Shown here: positions 16,774 to 25,687 of the stretch, in pieces | Layout: every line of letters begins with the position of its first letter | Numbering within the stretch: position 1 is the first letter of the stretch | From: Hyphomicrobiales bacterium | Lineage (GTDB): Bacteria > Pseudomonadota > Alphaproteobacteria > Rhizobiales > Methyloligellaceae | Length of the DNA stretch: 46,815 nucleotides | Reading direction: 5' to 3' | NCBI GenBank assembly: GCA_021775525.1 | Contig: JAJFHQ010000086.1 | Span: 1-46,815, forward strand | Translations under genes and position numbers: made by a program | The notes under the pieces: generated by a model | Seen by the model: only the letters and a program-made list of their open reading frames with translations | Databases searched by the model: none | Told to the model about the DNA's origin: nothing

Positions 16774-19301
16774 ACTGGAATGACTTTCACGGCGCATTTT
16801 TTAAAATCCGTTTGTTTGGAAATGGGATCGGTAGCATCCAGCGTCACCTTGTTGATCAGCTGGCTTGCATCGAACCATGGAACGAAAACGAGGCCACGTG
16901 GCGGCTTGTTGCGGCCCCGGGTTTCGACGCGGGTCTTGATCTCGCCCCGCCGCGACACGATCCGTACCTCGCTACCACGTCGCAGCTTACGCGCGTCTGC
17001 ATCATCTGGATGCATGAAGCACACCGCATCGGGGACGGCCTTGTAGAGCTCAGGCACCCTCTGGGTCATGGAACCAGAATGCCAATGCTCCAGCACCCGT
17101 CCGGTCGACAACCAGAGATCATACTCACCGTCCGGAGATTCTGCCGGCGGTTCATAGGGCAGCGCAAAAATCCACGCCTTCTTGTCGGGCTTGCCATAAA
17201 ACTGGACACCGCTGCCCTTCTCCACATAAGGATCATGTCCTTCGCGGAAGCGCCAGCGCGTTTCCTCGCCATTGACCACCGGCCAGCGCAACCCGCGCTC
17301 CTTGTGATAGCGCTCGAACGGCGCCAGGTCATGACCATGGCCCCGACCGAACGTGGCATATTCCTCAAACAATCCTTTTTGAATGTAAAAGCCGAAATGC
17401 TTGGCTTCCACATTTTCATATTCGAGACTGGCTTCGGATGCCGGGAACTTGTCTACCTGGCCGTTCTTGAAGAGGACCTCATAGAGGGTCTTGCCCTTGT
17501 ACTCCGGATTCTTCGCAAGCAGATCAGAGGGCCAAACCTCGTCAGTTGTGAAACGCTTTGAGAATTCGACCAGCTGCCACAGGTCGGACCGGGATTCGCC
17601 CGGCGCATCGACAAGCTGGTGCCAGAATTGCGTCCGCCTCTCCGCGTTGCCATAAGCGCCTTCTTTTTCCACCCACATTGCCGTGGGCAGGATGAGGTCA
17701 GCTGCCTGGGCGGTGACTGTGGGATAGGCATCTGAAACAACGATGAAATTATCCGGATTTCGATAACCCGGATACCCTTCCTCGTTGAGGTTTGGCGCGG
17801 CCTGCATATTATTGTTGCACTGGACCCAATAGGCATTGAGCTTGCCGTCCTTCAGCATCCGGTTTTGCAGAACCGCGTGATAGCCGGGTTTACCCGGGAT
17901 TGTACCCTTCGGCAGTTTCCAGATTTTTTCCGCTATATCGCGATGCTTTTCGTTGGTGACCACGAGATCGGCCGGCAGGCGGTGCGAGAAGGTGCCAACC
18001 TCGCGTGCGGTACCGCACGCAGACGGCTGGCCGGTCAGCGAAAACGGGCTATTGCCCGGTTCAGAAATTTTGCCTGTCAAAAGGTGAATATTGTAGACGA
18101 GATTATTGCACCACACACCGCGGGTATGCTGGTTGAAGCCCATGGTCCAGAAGGACACCACCTTGGTTTTCGGATCCGCATATAGCTCCGCCAGTGCCAG
18201 GAGTTGCGTCTTGGGAACGCCGGACATCTCCGAAACCTTGTCTATGTCATAATCGGCGACGAACTTGGCATATTCCTCGAACGTCATGGCCTTGGAGCCA
18301 CCTGCTTTCTTGGCGTTCTTGGCTTTTTTCTCAAGGGGGTGTTCGGGGCGCAGCCCGTACCCGATATCGGGATTACCAAGGCGGAAATTGACGTGCCTGG
18401 ATACGAATTCCTTGTTCACACGCCCGGTGTCGATGATGTGCTTGGCAATGAAGTTCAGGATCGCCAGATCGGTTTGCGGTTTGAAGATGACCGGCGTATC
18501 GGCCATATCAAAACAGCGATGTTCGAAGACCGAAAGTACAGCAACTTTCACATGGGGCGCGCTGAAGCGCCGGTCTGCAACCCGGCTCCAGAGGATCGGG
18601 TGCATCTCCGCCATATTGGAGCCCCACAGGACGAATGCATCAGTCTCTTCAATGTCGTCATAGCAACCCATGGGTTCATCAATGCCAAAGGTCCGCATGA
18701 AGCCGCCCACGGCCGAGGCCATGCAATGGCGGGCATTGGGGTCGATATTGTTGGACCGAAACCCGGCCTTCATCAGCTTTGACGCCGCATAGCCTTCCCA
18801 AACGGTCCATTGCCCGGATCCGAACATGCCCACGGAGGTTGGTCCGTTCTTCTTGATGGCATCTTTGAATTTCAGTTCCATGACATCGAAGGCCTGCTCC
18901 CAGGACACCGGCGTGAACTCGCCATTCTTGTCATATTTGCCATCTGTCATGCGCAGCAGAGGTTTCGTCAGCCTGTCCTGGCCATACATGATCTTGGAGA
19001 GGAAATAGCCCTTCACGCAATTCAGGCCGCGATTGACCGGTGAATGGACATCACCATGGGTCGCGACGACGCGTCCTTCTTTTGTTGCGACCATCACGGA
19101 GCACCCGGTGCCGCAGAAACGGCACGGGGCCTTGGACCATTTCAGTTCCGTGGTTTGGCTTGCCGTCGGCAGTTGCGCCGCCATTGCTGAGAGCGGCATA
19201 CCGGCTGCGGCCGTGGCAGCAGCGACAGCATTGGCCTTGATATAGTCACGCCGCGTCAGTCCCGTGGATTGGCATTTATTCGGTTTTGTCTTAGCTGGCA
19301 T
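16770..19301 (-). CDS. napA: Periplasmic nitrate reductase catalytic subunit
   Basis: An 843-residue molybdoenzyme that reduces nitrate to nitrite in the periplasm. A Tat signal is present ([20 protein letters not shown], twin Arg 17-18). The [4Fe-4S] ligands are in [12 protein letters not shown] with the fourth in LNCVKGYF, and the molybdenum-ligating cysteine is in [12 protein letters not shown]. The C-terminus ends CAVKVIPV as in other NapA. The ATG at 19301 is chosen because GGAGGAG lies 7 bases upstream; the more upstream ATG at 19319 would contain that ribosome site within its own codons. It overlaps napD by 11 bases. Expected cofactors are bis-MGD and one Fe-S cluster. Confidence 0.97.
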   Translation of the reverse strand: MPAKTKPNKCQSTGLTRRDYIKANAVAAATAAAGMPLSAMAAQLPTASQTTELKWSKAPCRFCGTGCSVMVATKEGRVVATHGDVHSPVNRGLNCVKGYFLSKIMYGQDRLTKPLLRMTDGKYDKNGEFTPVSWEQAFDVMELKFKDAIKKNGPTSVGMFGSGQWTVWEGYAASKLMKAGFRSNNIDPNARHCMASAVGGFMRTFGIDEPMGCYDDIEETDAFVLWGSNMAEMHPILWSRVADRRFSAPHVKVAVLSVFEHRCFDMADTPVIFKPQTDLAILNFIAKHIIDTGRVNKEFVSRHVNFRLGNPDIGYGLRPEHPLEKKAKNAKKAGGSKAMTFEEYAKFVADYDIDKVSEMSGVPKTQLLALAELYADPKTKVVSFWTMGFNQHTRGVWCNNLVYNIHLLTGKISEPGNSPFSLTGQPSACGTAREVGTFSHRLPADLVVTNEKHRDIAEKIWKLPKGTIPGKPGYHAVLQNRMLKDGKLNAYWVQCNNNMQAAPNLNEEGYPGYRNPDNFIVVSDAYPTVTAQAADLILPTAMWVEKEGAYGNAERRTQFWHQLVDAPGESRSDLWQLVEFSKRFTTDEVWPSDLLAKNPEYKGKTLYEVLFKNGQVDKFPASEASLEYENVEAKHFGFYIQKGLFEEYATFGRGHGHDLAPFERYHKERGLRWPVVNGEETRWRFREGHDPYVEKGSGVQFYGKPDKKAWIFALPYEPPAESPDGEYDLWLSTGRVLEHWHSGSMTQRVPELYKAVPDAVCFMHPDDADARKLRRGSEVRIVSRRGEIKTRVETRGRNKPPRGLVFVPWFDASQLINKVTLDATDPISKQTDFKKCAVKVIPV

Positions 19302-19611
19302 CGTCCATCTCCTCCACATGGTGATAGACGAGAGAGACGTTGACCACGCCCTCCGCCACCTGGATACGATCCATGGTCTCCATCAAACCCGCGTCACTCT
19401 CCGCCTCAAGCGTCAGGATCAGCTTGCCCGCTTCGTTTGAACCGTGACTTTCAACGCCTGGCAACCGGGTGAGACCAGCTTTGATTGCTGACATTTTTTC
19501 CGGCCACCCCTGAACCAGGACGCTAGCGATATGATGGTTTTTGCTGCTGAGGCTGCCTTTCAGTATGTCCCGACGAGTTCGAGAGATTACCGACATTTTT
19601 TCATCGCGCAT
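19291..19611 (-). CDS. napD: NapD, Tat-signal-binding maturation chaperone of NapA
   Basis: A 106-residue cytoplasmic chaperone. The NapD core starts at [15 protein letters not shown] and continues through [19 protein letters not shown] and the helix-strand end [16 protein letters not shown], a ferredoxin-like fold that binds the NapA signal peptide. The ATG at 19611 has AGGAG 8 bases upstream; an ATG at 19617 is too close to it, and the frame opens at a TTG (19647) overlapping napE. An extra N-terminal segment, [12 protein letters not shown], itself resembles a twin-arginine motif but has no hydrophobic stretch, so it is not an export signal. Confidence 0.92.
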   Translation of the reverse strand: MRDEKMSVISRTRRDILKGSLSSKNHHIASVLVQGWPEKMSAIKAGLTRLPGVESHGSNEAGKLILTLEAESDAGLMETMDRIQVAEGVVNVSLVYHHVEEMDDAS

Positions 19612-19643
19612 GCTCATAACTCCTGTCAGGCCACCCGCAGATC

Positions 19644-19862
19644 TCAAGGAGCGCCGGGCGGACCGGCGATAAGCTGATAAATCCAGATTACAAAGCCATA
19701 GCCGCCCACAACCGCTATCGACGTGGCAGGGGCGAGAAAGACTGTCAGGAACAGAAAAGCAGAAAGTTCACGTATTTTGGGGTTGGGTTTAGTTGATTTT
19801 AGCGCACCAGATTTCCTGGATTTAACTGGTCGTTTTGAATTCTTCCGAGCTGCGCGAGCCAT
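19644..19862 (-). CDS. napE: NapE, small membrane protein of the nap operon
   Basis: A 72-residue protein with a long basic N-terminus (ARAARKNSKRPVKSRKSGA) and one transmembrane helix region, RELSAFLFLTVFLAPATSIA and GGYGFVIWIYQLIAGPPG, which matches NapE. NapE is found as the first gene of alphaproteobacterial napEDABC operons, and its role is not settled. The ATG at 19862 has a GGGTGG ribosome site. No FNR-type TTGAT-N4-ATCAA box could be found in the 114 bases between it and the tRNA gene; only a half site (TTGAT) is visible near 19874. Confidence 0.9.
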   Translation of the reverse strand: MARAARKNSKRPVKSRKSGALKSTKPNPKIRELSAFLFLTVFLAPATSIAVVGGYGFVIWIYQLIAGPPGAP

Positions 19863-19976
19863 AAACCACCCTGGATTGATGCACCACTATGGTTGGTATC
19901 TGCCGGGAATACAACTATTGCCATGTAATCGCGCAAAGCATCCCATGAGAGACTTTTTACGCATTGTAAGCAAAAG

Positions 19977-20053
19977 TGGTACCGCCTCCCCGGATCGAAC
20001 GGGGGACCTCTAGATCCACAATCTAGCGCTCTAACCGACTGAGCTAAGGCGGC
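19977..20053 (-). tRNA. tRNA-His (GTG), with encoded CCA
   Basis: Read on the minus strand, a complete cloverleaf: acceptor GCCGCCT pairs with AGGCGGT, the D arm contains TAGCTCAGTCGGTTAGAGC, the anticodon stem-loop is CTAGA-TTGTGGA-TCTAG with anticodon GTG, and the T arm is CCCCCGTTCGATCCGGGG. The 3' end reads A-CCA, so the discriminator is A73 and CCA is encoded. The base before position 1 is T, so there is no G-1. This is the alphaproteobacterial histidine tRNA type. The first acceptor pair is a G-T wobble. Confidence 0.95.
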
Positions 20054-20145
20054 ACATCAAGGTGTGAACTGGCGTGCAAATTAAGCGCTGGGACATCATC
20101 ATGCAACAGCGCTGCGGCCGCACATTGCATTTTAATTCTGAGCGC

Positions 20146-20184
20146 AAAAAAGAAGGCCCGAAGCATTTTCTGCTCCGGGCCTTC
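20146..20184 (-). terminator. Rho-independent terminator downstream of the phasin gene
   Basis: GAAGGCCCG (20152-20160) pairs with CGGGCCTTC (20176-20184), and inside it AGCA pairs with TGCT around a TTTTC loop. On the minus strand the stem is followed by TTTTTT (complement of 20146-20151). It lies about 140 bases beyond the phasin stop and before tRNA-His, and would insulate the two. Confidence 0.82.
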
Positions 20185-20322
20185 CGGCACATATTACTCT
20201 GAGGGGTACATTTGACTAACGCTACTGTGCCTGCCTTTTGAAGCAGGTCAACTCTACGCTACGCCACTTCTCAACACGGCCTGCCAGAACGACTCAGCAT
20301 GACAGGCCCTGATATTCATATG

Positions 20323-20826
20323 TTAGCTGGACGTGACCTTGTCAATGGACTTGGAAACGTGATCCTTGATCGGATTGGCCGTTTCTGTAGCGACCTTCGT
20401 GGACAGCTCACGAATCTCATCCGCCTGTGCGGTGAGGACTTCGAATTGCTTGCGCACAAATGACGACTGCAACTCCATGATCTCGGCGATATTTTTCGCG
20501 CCAGCCATCTCCTTAGCAAAGTCAAAACCCTTGTTCAGGTTGGCCTGTGCATTATCGATAACCTTGCGATTGATCGCTGCAGCGCCCTGTCCGGCCTGAT
20601 CGATGGATTTTTCCAGAACCTCAACGGCCTCTTCCATCGAACCCTTGGCAGACTCGTATGCTTCGCGGCTCTGGGCCACTGTCTGCTCAGCCATCGCCCG
20701 AACGGCCTCCGGCACAGCCATATCAACGCCTTCGAAAAGCTCAGTTACGCTTTCTTCCACTTTCTTGAAAGATTCGGTCGCAGCGTTGGCGACCTCTTCA
20801 GCGCTATTCGTATTAAAATCTGACAT
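20323..20826 (-). CDS. Phasin-family protein (PHA granule-associated)
   Basis: A 167-residue soluble, almost entirely helical, acidic protein with the phasin_2 pattern: SREAYESAKGSMEEAVEVLE, then NLNKGFDFAKEMAGAKNIAE, ELQSSFVRKQFEVLTAQADE and a C-terminal KVATETANPIKDHVSK. Phasins coat polyhydroxyalkanoate granules. The ATG at 20826 has GAGGA six bases upstream; the frame runs on to 20889 without a ribosome site. Upstream lie two TGCATTGCA sites resembling PhaR operators, and a terminator follows, so it is monocistronic. An acetoacetyl-CoA synthetase at 30.4 kb fits PHB metabolism in this organism. Confidence 0.92.
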   Translation of the reverse strand: MSDFNTNSAEEVANAATESFKKVEESVTELFEGVDMAVPEAVRAMAEQTVAQSREAYESAKGSMEEAVEVLEKSIDQAGQGAAAINRKVIDNAQANLNKGFDFAKEMAGAKNIAEIMELQSSFVRKQFEVLTAQADEIRELSTKVATETANPIKDHVSKSIDKVTSS

Positions 20827-20922
20827 AATTTTCCTCGTATCCTCTACTCCAGGCCCGCACCCGGACGTGTATAAATTCCTTAGCTGCACTCGGCAGCAGG
20901 GTATATATAGGGCAGCTTATGC

Positions 20923-20950
20923 TGCATTGCAATATTTATTTTGCATTGCA
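20923..20950 (-). promoter_or_regulatory. Tandem TGC-type PhaR operator candidates
   Basis: The palindrome TGC-ATT-GCA occurs twice, at 20923-20931 and 20942-20950, with centres 19 bases apart, about 100 bases upstream of the phasin start. PhaR, the PHA-sensing repressor of alphaproteobacterial phasin genes, is known to bind such TGC-rich sequences. A related CTGC/GCAG cluster lies at 20883-20898. Assignment to PhaR is inference. Confidence 0.55.
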
Positions 20951-21099
20951 CAAAAATGGCGGTCGTGGACGGACGAGCCAATTCGCGGTATGCAGGTTTT
21001 GGTAGATAAAGTATTTGAACCGACGGGCATCGGCTCAAAATCACAAATCTGGTTGCGGACGCTGGGGTTATAGGCTCCCGAGCGTATGCCATATTGTTC

Positions 21100-22557
21100 A
21101 TGTTCCGGGTCACCGGACGCAGGAATGGCCTCTTATTGATGGGACAGTTTGAAAAACCGAATGGGAAATCGGCCGGGGCGGGAAACCGTGAAACCCTGGC
21201 CAAACTGGCCCGCTTGATATCGGCACCTGACGAGAACGACTCCGCTGACGCCCTTACCAATGGTGATGAAACCAAGCCGTACAACTCCCCAGACCATGAG
21301 GCTGTCTCACTAACCAGCCTGCGCGCGCCCGGAACAACTCAGCTGATTGAAGCGCTGCCGGCCGGCCTTGCGGTATGTGAAGGTGCACGGCTCATCATGG
21401 CAAACAGCGCGTTTGCGCTGGCCTTCGGGTATCGCTCTGCGGAACAACTTGAAGAAGCTGGCGGCCTGAAAGCGGTTTTCCCGTCTGAGACAAAAGCGCT
21501 GGCGAAACATCTTGAAAAAAAATCTGGCGAGGCGGGGAAATCGATCGAATTGAAGGCACGTTCACACAGCGGTCGAGAATTCCGGGTGCCGGTAGCAGTC
21601 CATCCAATCACGACAGATGGAGACAAAAGGGCCAGCCTGGTGATCCTGCATCCACACACTGATACCCTTCCAAAAGAAAGCCCGGCCAAGGCGCCGAGTG
21701 CCGAGTCCAAGCCCGGACCAAAAACGGTGGAAGCATCACTTGATACCCCCCCTGCCCCACAGGCTAAGAAGGTCGGCAAGCGCCGCAAGAAAAAGGGCAA
21801 AAAAAGCAAAGGCAGGAACAAGTCCGATTCAATCGTTCATCTCAACAAATCGGATTTTCTCGCCAAAGTAAGCCATGAGGTGAGAACGCCGCTCAATTCG
21901 ATCATCGGATTTGCCGAACTTATGAAAGAGGAGCAGCTCGGACCCATCGGCAACGAACGCTATCGCGGCTATATCCGTGATATTCACGAAAGCGGCCTCT
22001 ATGCACTCAGTCTGGTCAATGACCTGCTCGACATTTCCAAGATCGAAGCGGGCGAGTTCGAGTTGAATTTTACCTCCGTTGATCTGGAGGAAGTGGCGTT
22101 TGAGAGCGTGCATTCCATGCAACCACAGGCCCGGCGCCAGCGCGTGCTGCTGCGCACTGCATTTGCCGAGGACATGCCGGATATCCTGGCCGACCGGCGC
22201 TCGATCAAGCAAATCATCCTGAACTTGGTGTCGAACGCGATTAAATTCACCAAACCAGGTGGCCAGGTGATCGTCTCAACTCAGCGCACCGACACCGGCT
22301 GTGTCAGGCTACGGGTGCGCGACTCAGGCATTGGTATGTCAGATGGTGAAATTTCGGTGGCGCTGAAACCGTTTCAGCAGGTGGATACTTCACCGCGCAA
22401 GCAATTGGGCACGGGGCTGGGCCTGCCGCTGACAAAAGCCCTGGTCGAAGCCAACCGCGCAAAATTCAAACTGCGCAGCATTTCCGATTCTGGCACGCGG
22501 ATCGACGTGACTTTTCCCCTGGACCGGGTGGCTTCAGCCATAGATGAACGCGACTAG
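21100..22557 (+). CDS. PAS-domain sensor histidine kinase, PdhS/PleC-like
   Basis: A soluble kinase of about 485 residues with no transmembrane helix. After a disordered N-terminus, a PAS domain (about 75-180; MANSAFALAFGYRSAEQLEE) is followed by a lysine-rich linker (KRRKKKGKKSKGRNK). The HisKA domain has FLAKVSHEVRTPLNSIIGFA then GPIGNERYRGYIRDIHESG and DLLDISKIEAGEF, the wording of the PleC/DivJ/PdhS group. The ATPase domain has NLVSNAIKFT, RDSGIGM and GTGLGLPLTKALVEA. Family kinases control DivK/CtrA phosphorylation and polarity; whether this one does is not shown. The start is uncertain: ATG 21100 or ATG 21139, neither with a convincing ribosome site. Confidence 0.88.
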   Translation: MFRVTGRRNGLLLMGQFEKPNGKSAGAGNRETLAKLARLISAPDENDSADALTNGDETKPYNSPDHEAVSLTSLRAPGTTQLIEALPAGLAVCEGARLIMANSAFALAFGYRSAEQLEEAGGLKAVFPSETKALAKHLEKKSGEAGKSIELKARSHSGREFRVPVAVHPITTDGDKRASLVILHPHTDTLPKESPAKAPSAESKPGPKTVEASLDTPPAPQAKKVGKRRKKKGKKSKGRNKSDSIVHLNKSDFLAKVSHEVRTPLNSIIGFAELMKEEQLGPIGNERYRGYIRDIHESGLYALSLVNDLLDISKIEAGEFELNFTSVDLEEVAFESVHSMQPQARRQRVLLRTAFAEDMPDILADRRSIKQIILNLVSNAIKFTKPGGQVIVSTQRTDTGCVRLRVRDSGIGMSDGEISVALKPFQQVDTSPRKQLGTGLGLPLTKALVEANRAKFKLRSISDSGTRIDVTFPLDRVASAIDERD

Positions 22558-22618
22558 CGTGCTGTTGAACGTATTCCACGCCACCCGCTCCGGTTTCATC
22601 GAGACTGCGAAAGTCCCA

Positions 22619-24049
22619 CTATTTTGAAACAGCCTGAAGCAGATTGTGCAGAAATTCTTCATGGTCCCAGGTGTTACGCTTGCGCGACAAACCGAGTCGC
22701 ACCACCACCAGTTCTCGCGAGGGAATGACCGCCACCATCTGCCCGTCATGCCCAAGCATGAAAAAGGCATCTTCCGGAGGCTTGTGCGCGGAAGGGTAGT
22801 CAGGACGCAGGAAACCGGGAATTTCCAGCCACAGATGGGCGCCATACTGACCGCCCGACTGGGGTGTGGGTGTAAGCGATGTCTTCACCCAGCCTTCGGG
22901 TAAAATCCGCTTTTTTCCCCAAACACCGTCATTGAGATAGAGCAACCCCAGCCGCGCCCAGTCGCGCGCAGAGGCATAAACAAAGGCGGGTGCCAGGAAC
23001 GTGCCCGCAGCGTCCGGCTCCATCACCGCACTGCTCATTCCAATTGGATCAAACAGTGCCTTTCGCGGATAGGAGAAATACTGTGCCTGCGAGCCGCCAA
23101 CAGCAGGGCGCATGGCACTCGACAGAATGGCTGAGGATCCACTGGCATAAAACCACTTGCTCCCTGCTGGAGAGCTGAGCTTTTCTGAGGCTGCGGAGGC
23201 TGCGCTGTCGCCCGTCAGGAACAGCATCTTGCGAGTGTCTGACAACATGCGTTTATGGGGCTCGTCGAAATCAAGCCCGCTCACCATGCGCAGCAAATGT
23301 TCAACCGTGATGGAGCTACGTGGATCGCCCGCCCCCTGCCATTCGGGTATCAGGCGATTCAGATCCAGCCGCATATGCCCGTCGGCGACAAGCGTGCCGA
23401 TAAGCGCATTGAGAACAGTCTTGCCCATGGACCAGCCGATCTGCGGCGTGTCTGGACCAAAGCCTTTTGCATAGCGTTCTGCAATGATGCGCCCCTTGTG
23501 CACCACAACAACGCTGCGCGTGCGCCTCTTGAAGCGCTCGTTTGGTTCGGAAAAGGCCGCGTCCATGGCTTTTTTGAGTTTCTGCCCATCGACACCTTCC
23601 ACCGTCCCTGAAAGCTCAACCATGTTACCCTCAGGCCAAAGCGCCGTGGAGCGCCCGGCTGGCGGGGGAGGCGTAAAATCCTTCGCTTGCCGCTGCAGCG
23701 CCTCGATGCTGGTGTCGGTCACCAGCGTGCAGCCAAGCCCCGGGCGATAGAGCGCATCGCGCTCGGCAAAGGGGAAACCGGTCAAGGTGATGTTGACGAG
23801 ATTGCGTTCGGGGTAAATTTCCCGGTGCCAGTGCCGCAGCCCGAAAGACATGTCGGCGAGGACGTCTTCAAACACGACCTGCTGTTCGTCCCGCTTGGCC
23901 AAGTATACGCCTGAACACAAAGTCTTGGCATAGAAGGCGGATGCGACAGACATGATCGATCCGATATTCCGCCACGCGTAGCCCAGCCACAACAGCCCGA
24001 TAATGAGAGTGCCAATGATCGTCACCTTGGCAGCTTTTTTTACAGTCAT
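22619..24049 (-). CDS. Membrane-anchored serine hydrolase, beta-lactamase (class C) fold
   Basis: A 476-residue protein with an N-terminal membrane anchor (about residues 8-24, VTIIGTLIIGLLWLGYA). The penicilloyl-serine-transferase fold motifs are present: the SxxK nucleophile in IGWSMGKTVLNALIG, the tyrosine motif FYASGSSAIL (YAS), and a third motif LGHDGQMVAVIP in place of KTG. This places it with the beta-lactamase-related esterase/6-aminohexanoate-dimer-hydrolase group (COG1680) rather than true beta-lactamases. The ATG at 24049 has GGGGAA 5 bases upstream; the frame extends to 24085 without one. Physiological substrate unknown. Confidence 0.88.
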   Translation of the reverse strand: MTVKKAAKVTIIGTLIIGLLWLGYAWRNIGSIMSVASAFYAKTLCSGVYLAKRDEQQVVFEDVLADMSFGLRHWHREIYPERNLVNITLTGFPFAERDALYRPGLGCTLVTDTSIEALQRQAKDFTPPPPAGRSTALWPEGNMVELSGTVEGVDGQKLKKAMDAAFSEPNERFKRRTRSVVVVHKGRIIAERYAKGFGPDTPQIGWSMGKTVLNALIGTLVADGHMRLDLNRLIPEWQGAGDPRSSITVEHLLRMVSGLDFDEPHKRMLSDTRKMLFLTGDSAASAASEKLSSPAGSKWFYASGSSAILSSAMRPAVGGSQAQYFSYPRKALFDPIGMSSAVMEPDAAGTFLAPAFVYASARDWARLGLLYLNDGVWGKKRILPEGWVKTSLTPTPQSGGQYGAHLWLEIPGFLRPDYPSAHKPPEDAFFMLGHDGQMVAVIPSRELVVVRLGLSRKRNTWDHEEFLHNLLQAVSK

Positions 24050-24334
24050 GCTAATTCCCCGCCGTCGGCTGCATGCACAGAACATGCGTTATTTTTGAAG
24101 AGAGAGTCATAAAGTATGAGGCCGTATCGGGGCTAGAGTGCACGCAGCGCCATGCCTTGTGAATATCCCGTTTCCCCTGCGTCAGTTTGTCCCGCTTGGC
24201 TGCAGTATTACAGGAAAGAAAGATTGCTGGAATGCAGTAATACTTGAGGCTGGATATTTATTTATATAGTCAATTACACAGTAATTATTAAATAATAATC
24301 ATTTTTAAATTGTATATGTACTTATTAATTTGAA

Positions 24335-24380
24335 TTAGAATAATTCTAGTTCTAATATATATGGCTTAGAAACATTCTAG
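24335..24380 (+). promoter_or_regulatory. Two Irr-type iron control elements (ICE) upstream of fbpA
   Basis: TTAGAA-TAA-TTCTAG (24335-24349) and TTAGAA-ACA-TTCTAG (24366-24380) both match the ICE consensus TTTAGAA-N3-TTCTAAA at 12 of 14 positions or close to it, and an additional half-site TTCTAA lies at 24350-24355. The centres are 31 bases apart, about three helical turns. Both lie upstream of the TTGACA at 24407, the position expected for activation by Irr under low iron. The regulator gene is not in the window. Confidence 0.68.
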
Positions 24381-24406
24381 TAGTTGGTAACTCTCGAATT
24401 ATATAA

Positions 24407-24435
24407 TTGACAAAGCCCGTTCGTGCGGACAAATC
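24407..24435 (+). promoter_or_regulatory. Putative promoter of the ferric uptake operon
   Basis: TTGACA (24407-24412) is followed after 17 bases by CAAATC (24430-24435), a weak -10. Transcription would begin near 24442, leaving a leader of about 70 bases. A weak -10 is in keeping with dependence on an activator bound at the upstream ICE sites. Confidence 0.4.
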
Positions 24436-24513
24436 TGTGCAACGCTTTTGGGCACCCAACAGCGATGTGTCAACCGATACCGGGGCTTTGAACCTCGCAT
24501 ATTGGAGGAAAAT

Positions 24514-25566
24514 ATGTACTCCCATACCGCTCGGCGTGCGGGCCGTCTTGCCGCACTTTCCCTTCTGACTTCTGTTTCTTTTGCAAGCCTGGCCCATGCT
24601 GATGGTGAGGTGAATATCTATTCTTACCGCCAGCCGGTCCTGATCCAGCCCATGCTGAACGCCTTCACCAAAAAGACAGGCATCAAGGCCAATATCGTCT
24701 ATGCCAAGAAAGGCTTGGCTGAACGCGTCAAAGCTGAAGGCGCGAACAGCCCCGTCGATTTGATCTTTACGGTGGATATCGGTCGTTTGACCGGTGTTGT
24801 GAAGGCAGGCATCACGCAGCCTGTCACCAGCACTACGGTCAATACCAACATCCCGGCAACCATGCGCGACCCCCAAGGCCACTGGTTCGGCCTGACAAGT
24901 CGTGTCCGCGTAATCCTCGCCTCTAAGGAGAGAGTGAAGCAGAACTCAATCACTTATGAGGAACTGGCCGAGCCGAAATGGAAAGGCAAGATCTGCAGCC
25001 GTTCAGGTCAAAATGCATACAATGTCGCCCTCTTCGCCTCGATGATTGCTCACCATGGTGAGAAGAAAGCCGAAGAGTGGCTTTCCGGCTTGAAGAACAA
25101 TCTCGCGCGCAAGCCTGCGGGCAACGACAGGGCCCAGTCAAAGGGGGTTTTTGCAGGTGAATGTGATCTGGCCATCTCCAATCACTATTACCTGGCGCTG
25201 ATGATGACCAATGAGAAGAACCCAGAGCAAAAAGAATGGGCCAAGGCGGTCAAACTGATCTGGCCCAACAATGATGGCCGTGGTGTGCATGTGAACCTTT
25301 CCGGCATGGCGCTGGCGAAAAATGCACCGAATAAGGCAAATGCAATTCAGCTGATGGAGTTCCTGTCTTCGGATGAAGGGCAAAAGCTCTACGCTTCGGT
25401 CAACAATGAGTATCCGGTGAAGTCTGGCGTGCCATCCGGCAAAATCGCGGCAAGCTTTGGCAAGTTCAAGCCGGACAGCCTTTCCGTTGCCAGGATTGGT
25501 GAGTTGCGCTCAAAGGCCAGCGCACTGGTCGACAAGGTCGGTTACAACAACGGACCGAGCTCCTAG
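24514..25566 (+). CDS. Ferric iron ABC transporter substrate-binding protein (FbpA/FutA-like)
   Basis: A 350-residue periplasmic binding protein. Residues 1-28 are a signal peptide ending SLAHA-D. The mature protein starts GEVNIYSYRQPVLIQPML and carries the FbpA-type dityrosyl iron-binding motif in DLAISNHYYLALM, with GKICSRSGQNAYNVALFASM and NLSGMALAKNAPNKANAIQL as other family landmarks. It should bind free Fe3+ for import through the permease at 26231. The ATG at 24514 has GGAGGAAA directly upstream. Two Irr-type motifs precede the gene. A strong hairpin follows, likely setting higher expression of this gene than of the rest. Confidence 0.93.
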   Translation: MYSHTARRAGRLAALSLLTSVSFASLAHADGEVNIYSYRQPVLIQPMLNAFTKKTGIKANIVYAKKGLAERVKAEGANSPVDLIFTVDIGRLTGVVKAGITQPVTSTTVNTNIPATMRDPQGHWFGLTSRVRVILASKERVKQNSITYEELAEPKWKGKICSRSGQNAYNVALFASMIAHHGEKKAEEWLSGLKNNLARKPAGNDRAQSKGVFAGECDLAISNHYYLALMMTNEKNPEQKEWAKAVKLIWPNNDGRGVHVNLSGMALAKNAPNKANAIQLMEFLSSDEGQKLYASVNNEYPVKSGVPSGKIAASFGKFKPDSLSVARIGELRSKASALVDKVGYNNGPSS

Positions 25567-25574
25567 AGCCAGAC

Positions 25575-25652
25575 CGAGGCACCAAGCCTCGTTCATTTGG
25601 CATCAGGGCGCGCCGGTCAGGACCATAATCTTGCCGGCGCGCCTATTATTTT
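25575..25652 (+). terminator. Intercistronic hairpins behind the binding-protein gene
   Basis: A small stem CGAGGC-ACCAA-GCCTCG (25575-25591) is followed by a strong 10-bp stem GGCGCGCCGG (25607-25616) with CCGGCGCGCC (25634-25643), loop 17 bases, then TATTATTTT. In ABC operons such structures stabilise the binding-protein message or let only part of transcription through. Confidence 0.65.
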
Positions 25653-25687
25653 CGCATCAGAATATCCTCCGGAAGGATGTTCCCGTC

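Larger units (their letters stand above)
24050..24513. other. AT-rich divergent intergenic region with iron-control sites
   Basis: 464 bases separate the serine hydrolase from the ferric-binding-protein gene. From about 24240 to 24410 it is strongly AT-rich compared with its surroundings and contains an ATTATT-AAAT-AATAAT palindrome (from about 24285), five TTAGAA/TTCTAR half-sites and a promoter-like TTGACA at 24407-24412. No gene is credible in it. Confidence 0.7.

Noticed and set aside
19863..19976. FNR/anaerobox upstream of napE
   Set aside because: Only a TTGAT half-site was found near 19874; the second half ATCAA at the right spacing is missing.
22619..24049. True class C beta-lactamase
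   Set aside because: SxxK and the tyrosine motif fit the fold, but the KTG triad is replaced by HDG and the protein is membrane-anchored with a long extra N-terminal part, as in COG1680 esterase-like hydrolases.
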